Assembly (NCBI GenBank): GCA_039619475.1
Contig: CM077115.1
Span: 146,696,274 to 146,760,273, forward strand
Reading direction: 5' to 3'
From: Icerya purchasi
Lineage: Eukaryota > Arthropoda > Insecta > Hemiptera > Monophlebidae
DNA length: 64,000 nucleotides
Below the pieces are notes generated by a model. That model worked only from the letters and a program-made list of their open reading frames with translations. It was not told where the DNA came from and did not search any database. Within the stretch, counting starts at the first letter, position 1. Each line of letters begins with the position of its first letter. Shown here piece after piece: positions 33,901 through 44,301 of this stretch. The position numbers were made by a program, and so were the translations under genes.

Positions 33901-34612
33901 CATGAAATTGATTCATTACTTACGGTATCAGTGACACTCAGTACATGCGGTTTATTTAATCAGCAGTAGTCGTAACCGAAACAATAGTGCATTAAACAAA
34001 AGCAACCGTTTCCCCGTTCAAGTTTTTACAATAATTGCTTTTTAAACTCACTATAATTTGAATTGTGTTTGGCGATTTTGTTTGCGCTATTCGATATTAA
34101 AAATATCGTAATTTCTTTAATACACTCTTAGGAACTAGAAATTATGAAATTTATATTAAAATGCGTCGAAATAGATACGGGTAATTGTTTAAAAGCAGAA
34201 ATATCACTTATTTTTTACCCTCTTACAACAAAAAAACTACATGATACATACGAAAAACGAGAATGTACGAACTTTTGAGAGCAAATTATATCCACACATA
34301 CCGCTTACACTGAAGGAATTTGAAACAAAATTACTTTGAACGTATTGTAGCGCTTCTCTGTTTATAGATGTACACCACTTCGAAATATAAATTATGGCCT
34401 TCCTGACAATACCCCGCATTGCTTTGATTATACGCTTAATTCTATCCGAATTTTCCTTTCGAATAATCGTCGGTCATTCTATCCGAATTTTATCAGTCGT
34501 AAGAAATATCGGCAATAAAATCCAACAGAATAGCGATGGGCGGTTTAAATGAAAGAAACTGAACCCGGAAGATGAAAAGACGTTTAGCAAATTAATATCG
34601 ACAAATATAAAT
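30988..34612. other. AT-rich sequence without recognised features
   Basis: Short ORFs of 60-90 codons on either strand have AT-driven composition and no motifs. No repeat, tRNA or element was identified. Confidence 0.3.
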
Positions 34613-34620
34613 AATCAATG

Positions 34621-34894
34621 CAAGGGCGTCGCCAGCCGCCGGGGGGGGGGGGGGGGGCAGGATGATAGAAAATCGATATGAGTTATAGAAAAAATTAAAT
34701 TTATAAGTTGTAAAGGCTTAATATTTTATTAAACAAGAATAAAATTTTAATTAAAACGTAATTTCCGTGGGTTTCTGGCAAATTATTCGTGATTACGCGC
34801 CTATGAATGATCATTATGGCCAGTTGATTAAAAAATTTCAATGCTCCAGGGGGGGGGGCAGCTGCCCCCCTGCCCCCCGCTGGCGGGGCTCATG
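34621..34894. mobile_element. Non-autonomous hAT-like MITE, second copy, 274 bp, exact TSD
   Basis: Ends are CAAGGGCGTCGCCAGC and GCTGGCGGGGCTCATG. TSD is AATCAATG at 34613-34620 and 34895-34902. The interior is the reverse complement of the copy at 30681-30979 (for example TAAAGGCTTAATATTTTATT here). A long G-run lies at 34640-34657. Confidence 0.88.
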
Positions 34895-34902
34895 AATCAA
34901 TG

Positions 34903-36856
34903 GTACCAGAATATATACGTCAAGCAAAAATCCACTTACTAGGACCCGCTGTGCTGTATATTACTAAACAGGGCCATAAGTATCAGACACGAAAAAATTT
35001 GTGACGTTATATGTTATTGAATTAATCAGTTATCGTATTTTTGATTTGAGATTGTGCCTGTAAAATAAATTTAATTATCTAGAATTAGTAGGATGTCGCA
35101 GCGGGTGAGTAAATTTGTAATTGTACAGCATAGTTACAATGTTCTAAGGCAGTTACGATCGCATTATCTGACAATTTAGTGATGCTTTCACATTGTTTTT
35201 ATACAAAATTATATTCCGATAATAAAATATTTCGGGAATTTCATATAATATTAATAACAACCTCATTCTTACGCCAAGGGTAATATGAAAAAAACGTTAT
35301 GAAACACATATAGAGACTAAAATTGTAATAGAAATTACTACGTAAAACGAAAATTAATTTTATTTTTTTTAAAGACTGTGACGTAGTCAATAAAAATTTA
35401 CTCTTCTATAAATATTATACAACTCTGTGGTCCTAGGAGTGTCCCGTCACGAGATCGAGTTTATATATTACACACAGATGGAAATACCTACAAAAAAAAA
35501 AAAAAATGTTTACAAACAGTTTAAATGGCGACTAAAAGCTTAGATATCATCATAATCATGTGATTTTTTAAACTTTTGGTTATAATTTTAAAATAACTTT
35601 TTTTTTATTTTGAAATTCGAAATACGCAATGTTTTAATAAATTGTTTCAAATTCAAAGAAATTTCAAAATAATAACAAAATGGAAATACAGAAACCATTA
35701 TTACTTTAAATGAACTTTACACAATATATAACGCTAAATTAACTTCGAAAAATACAAATACATACGATGTCACAGGACTCATGAATTTCTTTAAGTCCGT
35801 ACATATTATCGACTTGTATACTGCAACGCGAATAAAATAAACATCAAAGTAAACTTACCGGCACACCGATAATGTGTGATGGCGCGTTTAAAATTGTATA
35901 AATTCAAACAATGCGTATAATGATAGAAATTCAGAATAAACAACATAAGAATATTATAAATATTTTTAACACAATTACTCGATTGCAACTTCATTCCAGC
36001 CGACCTATGCAAATACGGACTAAACTTCAACTTCTGTAACTTGACAAATTCTTCTTGAATTAATTTTAAATTCCTTTTAATTTCGACTGACTTTTCTCAA
36101 AAATTCTACTCTAAAACGAAAATAATTTTTAAATTTCGTAATAAATATTCGTTAGAATACCCTGAAGATAAATGCGATTTAGTGCAAGCATATATATATA
36201 TATCAAATACGTTTTGTCGCTCGAAACGAAACAGCTAACTCTATGCTGCCGTTTGTGCAATTATAAGCGGATAATATTTTTTGAAAGACAAAAGAGCCAA
36301 CCCGCACAAAAGATCTGTGTTTGAATTATCACTGACGCAATATAGAAATGAAACCTATATAAGCACTAAACGCAACCGATACACGCAGATAATCGTTATT
36401 TCTTCTCTTTTTAAGTAAAAAATAACAAATAACATCTATAATTTAAAAATCATAAAAAACTTTTCTTCGCTGCTTTTAAAGATTGAAAATAAATGAAAAA
36501 TTTATATCATCGAGCTATTGCAGAACAATTTATTAATTTCTCAACAGTTCTTATCGCGTTTCTAATTTCGTCGCTCGAATAAAATGAACGATTTTGGCAG
36601 GCTAAATTTTCTCGTGAGTAATGAAAACCGAAAACTTGTATTTTATTTAGCAGGTTATTTCGTAAAAGCATTAGGCAGAAAACATAAATAAAACCGAAAT
36701 GACAAGATTAGAAATAAACATGTTTCAAAAAGGCACAGAATCAATAGAGTTGTAGTGCAAAATGAAAATTCCGAATTTATTACAACTTAAAAATAAATAT
36801 ATATTATTTTGCGAAAAATAGCATAATCACTTGAAACCAACTCTTTGGTAAGAACT
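34903..36856. other. AT-rich sequence, no feature seen
   Basis: No coding or repeat signal that I can support apart from a short TA run near 36191. Confidence 0.3.
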
Positions 36857-36864
36857 ATAGAAGA

Positions 36865-37509
36865 CGGGGACGGATCCAGAAGAAAAAAAAATGGGAGGGG
36901 GGATTACATAATTACGTAAAATCTTCTACGACAGACAGGAGATTTGAGTAATACCCCTTGTTTCATAAAGAAAATCAAACAGCGACCTTTATAGAAATTC
37001 ATAAAAATGTTTTAAAAATACACAATTATTACAATTTAATTTAAATTTAGTTTTATATTTTAGGAGGTGAAAAATAAAACGAAATTATAAAATTCCAGCT
37101 AAAATGGTAGTTTAGAAATAGTAAGAAAGATAGTATGTTTATTAGCCTTTAATTCTTTTTTATTTTTGTTAGTAATCCGATCCAAATTCTCTTTGTTCAG
37201 GAGCAAATTTAAATATATATATATATTTCTCATTGAACTATTTTTAATTAAAATTGCAAAATAAAAATTAAAAATAAATAAAAACGGCCAAAGATCGACG
37301 ACAGTTGTGTTTAAAATAAAATAAAAAAGGAACTTTACTAGAAAATAGTATTAAATATTAGTTACAATTAAATTCGTAGGTGTAAAATTCATACAAATCT
37401 TTCATAGCATAAATTAAGTTTCTCTGTCATAACAAATTTTTTCATAGCGGCTTTGGTTCTTTGGTAGAGGAAGTATCCCCTACTACCTCCCACCGTGGAT
37501 CCGCCACTG
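36865..37509. mobile_element. Non-autonomous hAT-like element, 645 bp, 8-bp TSD
   Basis: Left end CGGGGACGGATCCAGAAG and right end CCGTGGATCCGCCACTG form imperfect inverted repeats. The duplication ATAGAAGA is at 36857-36864 and 37510-37517; one more base, C, also matches, so the exact edge may shift by one. A G-run follows the left end. No coding capacity. Confidence 0.78.
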
Positions 37510-37749
37510 ATAGAAGACCATCACTTTATATACATCTACATATATTATAAAACAATCTATAATCAATTATGAAAAACTAATAAATGACAAACTAAGAACA
37601 GAAACCGCCGATGAAATCAATTTTTATAAAGTGCGTATCACCCAAAAAATAGTTGTTTAGGGAAATTAAAGAGATATTTTTTTTAAAAAAAATTAAAAAA
37701 CATATCTTATTAAAATATTTAGTACAAATAAGGGTTGCATGTAAAACCC

Positions 37750-38454
37750 AAAGAGTAAAATTAAGAGATTTAATAACAAATTTGAACAAAATAAAAAAGG
37801 TCAAAGCAGCTATGTCAAAAATATTAATACTATAAATAAATACATCTCCGCAATGCCAAACAATTAAACAAATAGTAATACAACTACTACGCCAAAGAAA
37901 GTTCTTAGATTTATAAATATCATAGAAAAAAAAAACGAAAAGTCTGTCGCTCGCGACAAAATCAGCACCAAAATAATTAAAAAATGACAAACTAAAGCAA
38001 TATTGCATTTTTGACTGAATAATTATTCGTCTATATTATTTTCTCACGCCACAAGAAGTTTCTATATAATTGTACGTATACCTTAAAGATTGATAAAAAT
38101 ACCTCTTCAATCAACAATGTGTGTTTAATATAGATTTATTAAATAACGTAAACATTATCCAACCCGAAATTAGAATTGGATTTAAAAATTTACGATGATA
38201 AATTCGAAAATAATTTTTATTCCAATAAACGCACTAAACTCCTATTTAATAACACTGAAAAAGTAATTCAACATAAAGAGAGAAAAATTATATTTAAATT
38301 AATTAAGTATAAATACTTAGACTATTTAATAGATAAAATCTTATTTATAAAATGAAAAAAATTTTACATTAAACGAAAAAATTACGACTCCGTTTCACAA
38401 CAATCAATGTACCGCAGGATAGTACCCAGTATTTATTTCTAATATATATTTACG

Positions 38455-38501
<47 letters not shown>

Positions 38502-39180
38502 GAAATGGAAAAAACCCTTATGCAGACGAAACTGTGCCGTAATACGTCATATTTTAGAACAGATTCGATAAATAATGGGCTTATAAAATCGCGGCAAATA
38601 AAATACGTATTACGCAAAGTGGTAAAGTGAAATTAAAAACAATAAAACAGAAGCAGTTCTATTAGACAACGACCACATATATCGAAAAAACAATACAGAT
38701 GAACTCAAAAATAACAGTTCGCTATTTGAGTCCCACACAGTCAATAAAAAAAGATCTAAGTTTAGGAAGGATATTAAAAATAATAACGTAACTAAAATAC
38801 AACAAAAAATCTACTAGCATCTATTTCCGTTCTCCATAATAGCAGTCATAATTTTCAAACATATTATTTATATAAGTCATGTTACCAAAATTTTAATATA
38901 GAGCACTAGATTTGGTCTCTTACACCACTAAAAAAGTAACATTCAACAGCCAGAGAATGATACATTGCTTAAGAATAATTCTAAGTAATCATAGTATACC
39001 AATATAAATTATCCGCCCATGCAAGATAAAATAAATTTACCATCTATGCAGGAAACGATTATAAGTATTCACTTAAATTCGCAAATTTGTTAACACATGC
39101 AATCTATTCGAATCATAAGTATTCAACGATCGTGGGGCAATCGAAATTAGATATAGATACAAAAAATATAAGCATGGAAT
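37750..39180 (+). pseudogene. Jockey-like RT, heavily decayed copy
   Basis: Landmarks in order on the plus strand: RDLITNLNKIKKVKA (37765, compare IKNLNKKKAPGYD), INVPQDSTQYLFLIYIYD (38405-38460, compare AGVPQGSVLSPLLF), LYADETVP (38518-38545, YADD with Asp to Glu), ITVRYLSPTQSIKK (38710s) and SQRMIHCLRIIL (38950s). Stops and frameshifts are frequent and a TA microsatellite (38459-38495) has expanded inside it. Confidence 0.6.
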
Positions 39181-39389
39181 CGAACAACACATTTTATCTA
39201 ACTGAATAAACTCTCATTTTTTGCTGAAACTTTCTTACATATGTTAAGACACCCCCCCCCCCCCATCCATATCTAGAACCGACTATATAATCATTTACTA
39301 GATTTTAATGTTAATAAGATCGTGAATTTCAAGATCTGCCCATCAGCCGATCCCGAATTTATTTATCGAACAATCACACTAGGTCAATA
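39180..39389. other. Short spacer with a C-run
   Basis: A run of about 14 C at 39251-39264 lies between two Jockey-like relics of opposite orientation. Nothing else recognised. Confidence 0.3.
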
Positions 39390-40245
39390 ACGTTTCTTCT
39401 TTTCAACCTGTTGCAACTTGCTGGTCGTTGTAGTAAATTCGTTGCGAAAGCATTTTCATGTTCTTTTAACTTCGACAAGTGATTTTTAACCGCCAGCTTT
39501 TTATTTCTTCAGTAACATACTTCACTTGTAAATCTTGATGTAGTGTTTGGTTGGACACATACCATGGTGCTCCTACCAATGATCGCAGCACCTTATTTTG
39601 ATAGCGCTGTATTCTATTCACACTACTTTTGGAAGCGCATCTCCATAATTCAGTTGCATACCACCATATCGGTTTTAATACCATGTGGTATAGCAATATT
39701 TTATTTAAAATATGTAATTGGAAACGCGGTCCAGTTGTCTTGTTTTCAAATTTAGTTCTGTTATTTTTGTTTTGATATGATGAAGCCTCATCTAGATGTA
39801 CTCCAAGATATTTTACGGATGAATAAGTTTCTATTTGTTTGTTATTTATAGATATATGATATTTGTTACGTACAACTTTTTTCTTTGTAAAAATAATGTG
39901 GTTACTTTTATTTTCATATATTACTATTTCCTATTTATTCAGCCAATCAATGATTTTATTTAGCACATCTTGTAAATTTTCTGTGGACTTTTCTGGGTTC
40001 TCGTGCGTGCCATGATTACCATGTCGTCAGCGAATGTTGCTAGTAGTGCGTCATCTGTTTGTGACATATCATAAGTAAACAATAAATACAAGAAAGGACC
40101 AAATACACTTCCCTGAGGTACACCTGCCTCAATTTTATATATGGATGATTCTGTTCCATTTACTATAACTCGGAAATACCTGTCTTGTAAGTAGGATTTC
40201 AAAATATTGTAATACTGAATTGGTAGTACTTTTTTGAACTGAAAT
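39390..40245 (-). pseudogene. Jockey-like RT C-terminal half, 5' truncated
   Basis: On the minus strand: LPIQYYNILKSYLQDRYF, then AGVPQGSVFGPFLYLLF, then LATFADDMVIMA (40240-39990); after frameshifts, QNKVLRSLVGAPWYVSNQ (39600-39550), then KEHENAFATNLL and RLKRRNVIDL (39450-39395), the usual Jockey terminus. It is better preserved than the plus-strand copy next to it. The hAT element at 40293 inserted just beyond its 5' edge. Confidence 0.8.
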
Positions 40246-40496
40246 AAATATAATTTAAAACAAAAATTCAAATGAAATAGTATTTGTTAAGGCAGTGGTT
40301 CTCAAACTTTTTTAATGACGGAACCCTTTTGGGAAGCAAAATACTTGATGGAACCCTACAATAAAACAATTGTTTTTATAAGTGTATTCTTTATTAATCA
40401 GCATAATAAAAGTACAATGTAACAGTTACTAATTATTATTTACTTCACCACTTGGCAAGGACAATAATAGAAAACATTAAAAAAGAAAAAATCTGG

Positions 40497-42419
40497 CTAA
40501 TGGGAGGTATGAAACTGTTTTTTATTTTTCATCAATTGGTTGATATCAGGTTTGATGGAAGAAAGTTGGAGTCTCATATCAGCTTCGGCGTCCAGTCTAT
40601 TGCGATATTTTGTTTTCGTGGCTGCGTAGGTAGAGAATCCTCTTTCGCACAAATATGTAGTTGGGAACGGGAGAAGAATATCCAGAGCCATTTGGCCAAG
40701 CATTGCATATTCATCTTGGATTCTGCACCAAAAATCATTGAGAGGCGTCGTTTTGAACAGTGACTCCATACTTGTGTCTGATGACATTTCTAAAAGAGAT
40801 TCATATATCTCGTTTGACATGTTTTCAGGCTTTTCCAAGTTGGGTAAAAAAGGATTATGAATCCATGAATTCACTTTAATTTTTGTATTGTGTTCTTCGG
40901 GAAAATATTTTTCAAAAGATGCGCGCATCGAACTGAGATATTGGACCAATTCTTCAAACACATCATCTTCAAACATTTCTGAGTCGTTTTCGCTAACAAA
41001 CTCACTGAGTAACGTAAAGCTTTCTATTTCTTTCTTACCAATGCAAATGATCCAAAAATCTAATTTTCTTTTAAAAGCAGTTATTTTATTATAGGCCTGA
41101 AACACTGTTGTCTGTTTACCTTGCAACGATAAATTCAATTCGTTAAGTTTTTGAAAGATATCCGCCATAAAAGACAATCGGAACAACCAAGTTTTATCAT
41201 ACAAACGGTCCTTCAAATTAAAAGAAGTATCTGCTGAAAGAAACATTTGTAACTCGGCTCTAAGTTCAAATAGCCTTGTTAAAGTTTTACCCCGAGACAG
41301 CCATCGCACTTCTGTATGGAGCAGCAGTGTTTTATGTTTGCTGCCATAATCTTCACACAATAATGAGAACAATCGGGATTGTAGTGGTCGTGATTTGATA
41401 AAATTAATTATTTTTACTGCTTCATCCATAACTAATTTTAGATTTGACGGCATTTGCTTCATCGCAAGTGCTTGTCTATGCAGAATACAATGACTGGAAC
41501 TACAATTAGGCGCTTTATTTTTCATTCGAGACACTGCTCCTGCTGTTTTACCTGTCATCGCCTTGGCCCCATCTGTACAAATGTCAATGCAATTGTTCCA
41601 ACTGAGATTATTTTCTTCAAAAAATATATTTATTTTAGTAAAAATTTCTTCCCCGGTAGTGTTCGTAAGCAGCGGTGAACACATAAGCATGTCTTCTTCA
41701 AAAGAACTTCTATATGGATATCTCACAATAACCAGCAGGCTAGCCAAACCAGCGACATCAGTCGACTCGTCCATTTGCAAGGCGAATCGTGTATTTTGTA
41801 GACGTGTAACTAGTTCTTGTTTGACGTAGCTTGCCAGATCATGGATTCGTCGTGAAACAGTATCGTTTGATAGCGGAACAGTAGAAAGATGCTTTGCAGA
41901 TTTTTCATCGAGCATACATTTTGTTATGTCTAATACACATGGTTTTATTAAATTCTCAGCGATAGTGTGCGCTTCACCTGCTTGTGCAATGCGATAGCTA
42001 ACTAAATATGATGCCTCCGTGGCCTTTTCGTTGATAGTTTGTGTTACATGCATCATATTTTTTTGACTTTCTAATAACTGATCTTTTTTGCGAACAAAAA
42101 AATCTTTATTCTTGTCTTTAGACTCGGGGTGTACAGTTTTTAAATGTCGGCGCAATTTGGCAGGTGCCATGGAACTATTAGGAAGCAGTTTACTACAGAG
42201 CATGCAGAGAGGTGAGCCGTTGGAATCAACAAATCCGAAACTGATATAGGATTCATCATACTTCCTTTTTTTCGTCTTTGAAACCGTCGAGCTTGACGTC
42301 GTGGCATCATCTTCTGGATCGGTGATTGCTATATTCTCCGCGCGCACTGCTTTTGAACATTCAGCGTCATTAGAAGATGTTGTTGCAACACGTTTAACAC
42401 CTTTAAGCCAACGTTCCAT
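40497..42419 (-). CDS. hAT transposase with BED zinc finger, apparently intact (ZBED5-like)
   Basis: The 640-residue protein would excise and insert the surrounding element by cut-and-paste. The start is the ATG at 42417-42419 (MERWLKGVKRV). A BED-type finger follows: C72, C75, H92 and H97. The RNase H-like core shows MDESTDVAG (D217), CTDGAKAMTG (D283), SHCILHRQALA and TEVRWLSRGK. The hAT C-terminal dimerisation block is YLCERGFSTYAATKTKYRNR, with a likely catalytic Glu at E592. Length and motif order match ZBED5/Buster-type hAT transposases, and no stop or frameshift interrupts it. Host domestication is unlikely because it still sits between its own ends with a TSD. Confidence 0.92.
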   Translation of the reverse strand: MERWLKGVKRVATTSSNDAECSKAVRAENIAITDPEDDATTSSSTVSKTKKRKYDESYISFGFVDSNGSPLCMLCSKLLPNSSMAPAKLRRHLKTVHPESKDKNKDFFVRKKDQLLESQKNMMHVTQTINEKATEASYLVSYRIAQAGEAHTIAENLIKPCVLDITKCMLDEKSAKHLSTVPLSNDTVSRRIHDLASYVKQELVTRLQNTRFALQMDESTDVAGLASLLVIVRYPYRSSFEEDMLMCSPLLTNTTGEEIFTKINIFFEENNLSWNNCIDICTDGAKAMTGKTAGAVSRMKNKAPNCSSSHCILHRQALAMKQMPSNLKLVMDEAVKIINFIKSRPLQSRLFSLLCEDYGSKHKTLLLHTEVRWLSRGKTLTRLFELRAELQMFLSADTSFNLKDRLYDKTWLFRLSFMADIFQKLNELNLSLQGKQTTVFQAYNKITAFKRKLDFWIICIGKKEIESFTLLSEFVSENDSEMFEDDVFEELVQYLSSMRASFEKYFPEEHNTKIKVNSWIHNPFLPNLEKPENMSNEIYESLLEMSSDTSMESLFKTTPLNDFWCRIQDEYAMLGQMALDILLPFPTTYLCERGFSTYAATKTKYRNRLDAEADMRLQLSSIKPDINQLMKNKKQFHTSH

Positions 42420-43440
42420 TCTTCTTTATTTATAATGTGATACTAATCGATTTAGTCCCTGTTTCGGGAGCCAGTTGATACTAATCCGTTCTTGTATCAA
42501 TTTAAAAAAAAAATTTGCGATACAAAAAAAAAATACAAATTTAAAAAATACGGGCGCCAGTGGCAAAGTGACGGTTTGCCACTACCGGAATAGCTCCGCC
42601 GAGCAGAGCTTTAGGCTTTTTATAAAAAAAAAATATAACAAAAAACAAAATTAAATTAAGAACATTCGCGAAAGGACTAGAAAAGATATATATATATGTA
42701 TATGCACCGAGCACGCGGTAAAGAAAAATCGGATATGCGTTCGACCGCAGCTCGTTCCGACGACAGTTCAACGGCGTGTGGCGGCGACGATGATCAGAAT
42801 TCCATCAGCCGACGACGATAGAATTACGTATATTCCCGCGAACGGCACTGTTTCAGCGAAGACAATGGTCTACGCTTCTACGCAGACGCCCGCACTAATT
42901 ACCCTGCCTGATTTCGGCGGGATTTTACAACTTTTGTGCAGCTCGATGTTACTCGGCACACAGCACGGACGCGCGCTTTCGCCGCAGGCACAAGTCACTG
43001 CCTCAGCCTTCGACCACTACCAGCCAGACACTAATGCGTCTCTACCCCAGCGCGACCGTGTACTCGACGATCACGCCACCGATTTCGGGGATTTTTGGTT
43101 TTGGCCGAATAAGCATCGTTGACAAGACAAAGCGGCGATGCAATCTAGAACGACGTTCGAGAGATCGTGAATTAATGAAATAGATGGAATGTTAATTTCT
43201 AACTGGAACGTCGACTAAAAGATAGCGCCAAAATGCCGAATCCGTATGAAATGTTACACGTCAGGATAGTGGGGTTTAAATAATGCACAATGGTTACTGC
43301 GTATAAGAGGCTAAATTTAGTACAAGAAATGTATAAAACTGAGACAACAGAATACAGCAGGCAGTAAAACAATGAACACTAGTTTCTCGCTAGCGAGCTT
43401 GTAAGTAGGTAGTAACTTATCGCTGCGAACGCTAATCGTC
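42420..43440. other. Right half of the hAT element: leader with GC-rich section
   Basis: This lies upstream of the transposase start inside the element, so it should hold its promoter and 5' UTR. The 42770-43140 part is much richer in G+C and CpG than its surroundings and contains a plus-strand open frame of 114 codons (42778-43122) that matches nothing I know. I treat that frame as chance unless conserved elsewhere. Confidence 0.4.
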
Positions 43441-43475
43441 AACTGAGGACGCGCGACGCGCGATCGCCGCTTTTA

Positions 43476-43967
43476 AGGTGCGTTTCCAATGACAGCACTT
43501 GGCAGAGGCCTGATTTTACGCGTGCGTTCTCACTTGCACGTCCGCCGCGTTCACTCCTCGCTTTGTCCTTTTTTCTCACTGTAAAATTTGACAGCATAGG
43601 TTTTAAAACTAGTGAATTCAATTTTCACGTTAAAAAAGCTCTGCGTTTCCACTTATTTCCGTACTCTTTTTCTTGTTCGAAATACGTTTCGAAAATTCGG
43701 AATCAGCTGATTCAGCTGTTTTCGTTACAATTTTAGTATTTTCTTTGTTTTTTTTGTCAATTTTTTTCAACCAAAATGAGGAGCACGGCAGATTAATAGA
43801 GTTGGTGCACCAAAATCAGTGTGCCTGTAACATTGACAAGAAAGTATAAAAATAATTATTTACATAATTATGACAGCTGATTTTGAAAAAAAAATTGAAC
43901 GCATTTGGAACAAGAGCTTTTCCAAGTTTCTCTGCTCTCAAAAAGTGCTGTCATTGCAAACGCACCT
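43476..43967. mobile_element. Harbinger-like MITE, 492 bp, nested in the hAT element
   Basis: Terminal inverted repeats of 25 bases differ at one position: the left begins AGGTGCGTTTCCAATGACAG and the right ends CTGTCATTGCAAACGCACCT. The flanks carry TTA on both sides (43473-43475 and 43968-43970), the 3-bp TWA duplication typical of PIF/Harbinger insertions. No coding capacity. Its position shows that it inserted after, or travelled with, the hAT element. Confidence 0.8.
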
Positions 43968-44301
43968 TTATACTTAGTCCTAGACTCGATCTCAAATATT
44001 CTCGAAAATACTCCAGTCGGCACCTTTGATAAACAAAAAGCAAAAATAAAAACAGAATTTTAAAATTTGCGTTGTAAACAATATCGACTTTATCCTTTGA
44101 TAAAGGATATTGTAACACATGTTTATACAAATACAAATAAATAAATAAATAACGTTCATAGCGTTTTGTCTCCGCGCGGCCGCGGAGCGACCAGAGAGAG
44201 GTGTTTTGATTTTTTTTTCTAAATTCTTGCGGAACCCCGACAGAGGTATCACGGAACCCTAGGGTTCCGCGGAACACACTTAGAGTATAGCTGTGTTAAG
44301 G

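Larger units (their letters stand above)
40293..44293. mobile_element. hAT element, 4001 bp, exact 8-bp TSD, coding for transposase
   Basis: The element starts CAGTGGTTCTCAAACTTTTT and ends with GTTCCGCGGAACACAC...AGCTG. It is bounded by TGTTAAGG at 40285-40292 and 44294-44301. The terminal inverted repeats are short and imperfect beyond CAG/CTG, with shared subterminal GGAACCC motifs on both sides. It contains an uninterrupted transposase (40497-42419, minus), a 1.9-kb non-coding right half with a GC-rich section (42770-43140), and a nested Harbinger-like MITE. The CAGTGGTTCTCAA end is typical of the Buster/Charlie/ZBED group. Confidence 0.92.

Noticed and set aside
37592..38008. 138-codon Phe/Ile-rich minus-strand ORF
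   Set aside because: It lies opposite a decayed Jockey-like RT and has only AT-driven composition.
40452..40763. 103-codon plus-strand ORF and other plus-strand ORFs across 40.5-41.8 kb
   Set aside because: They are antisense to the intact hAT transposase.
40293..44293. Domesticated ZBED-type host gene
   Set aside because: The coding frame sits inside its own terminal sequences with an exact 8-bp TSD, which indicates a mobile element rather than a domesticated gene.
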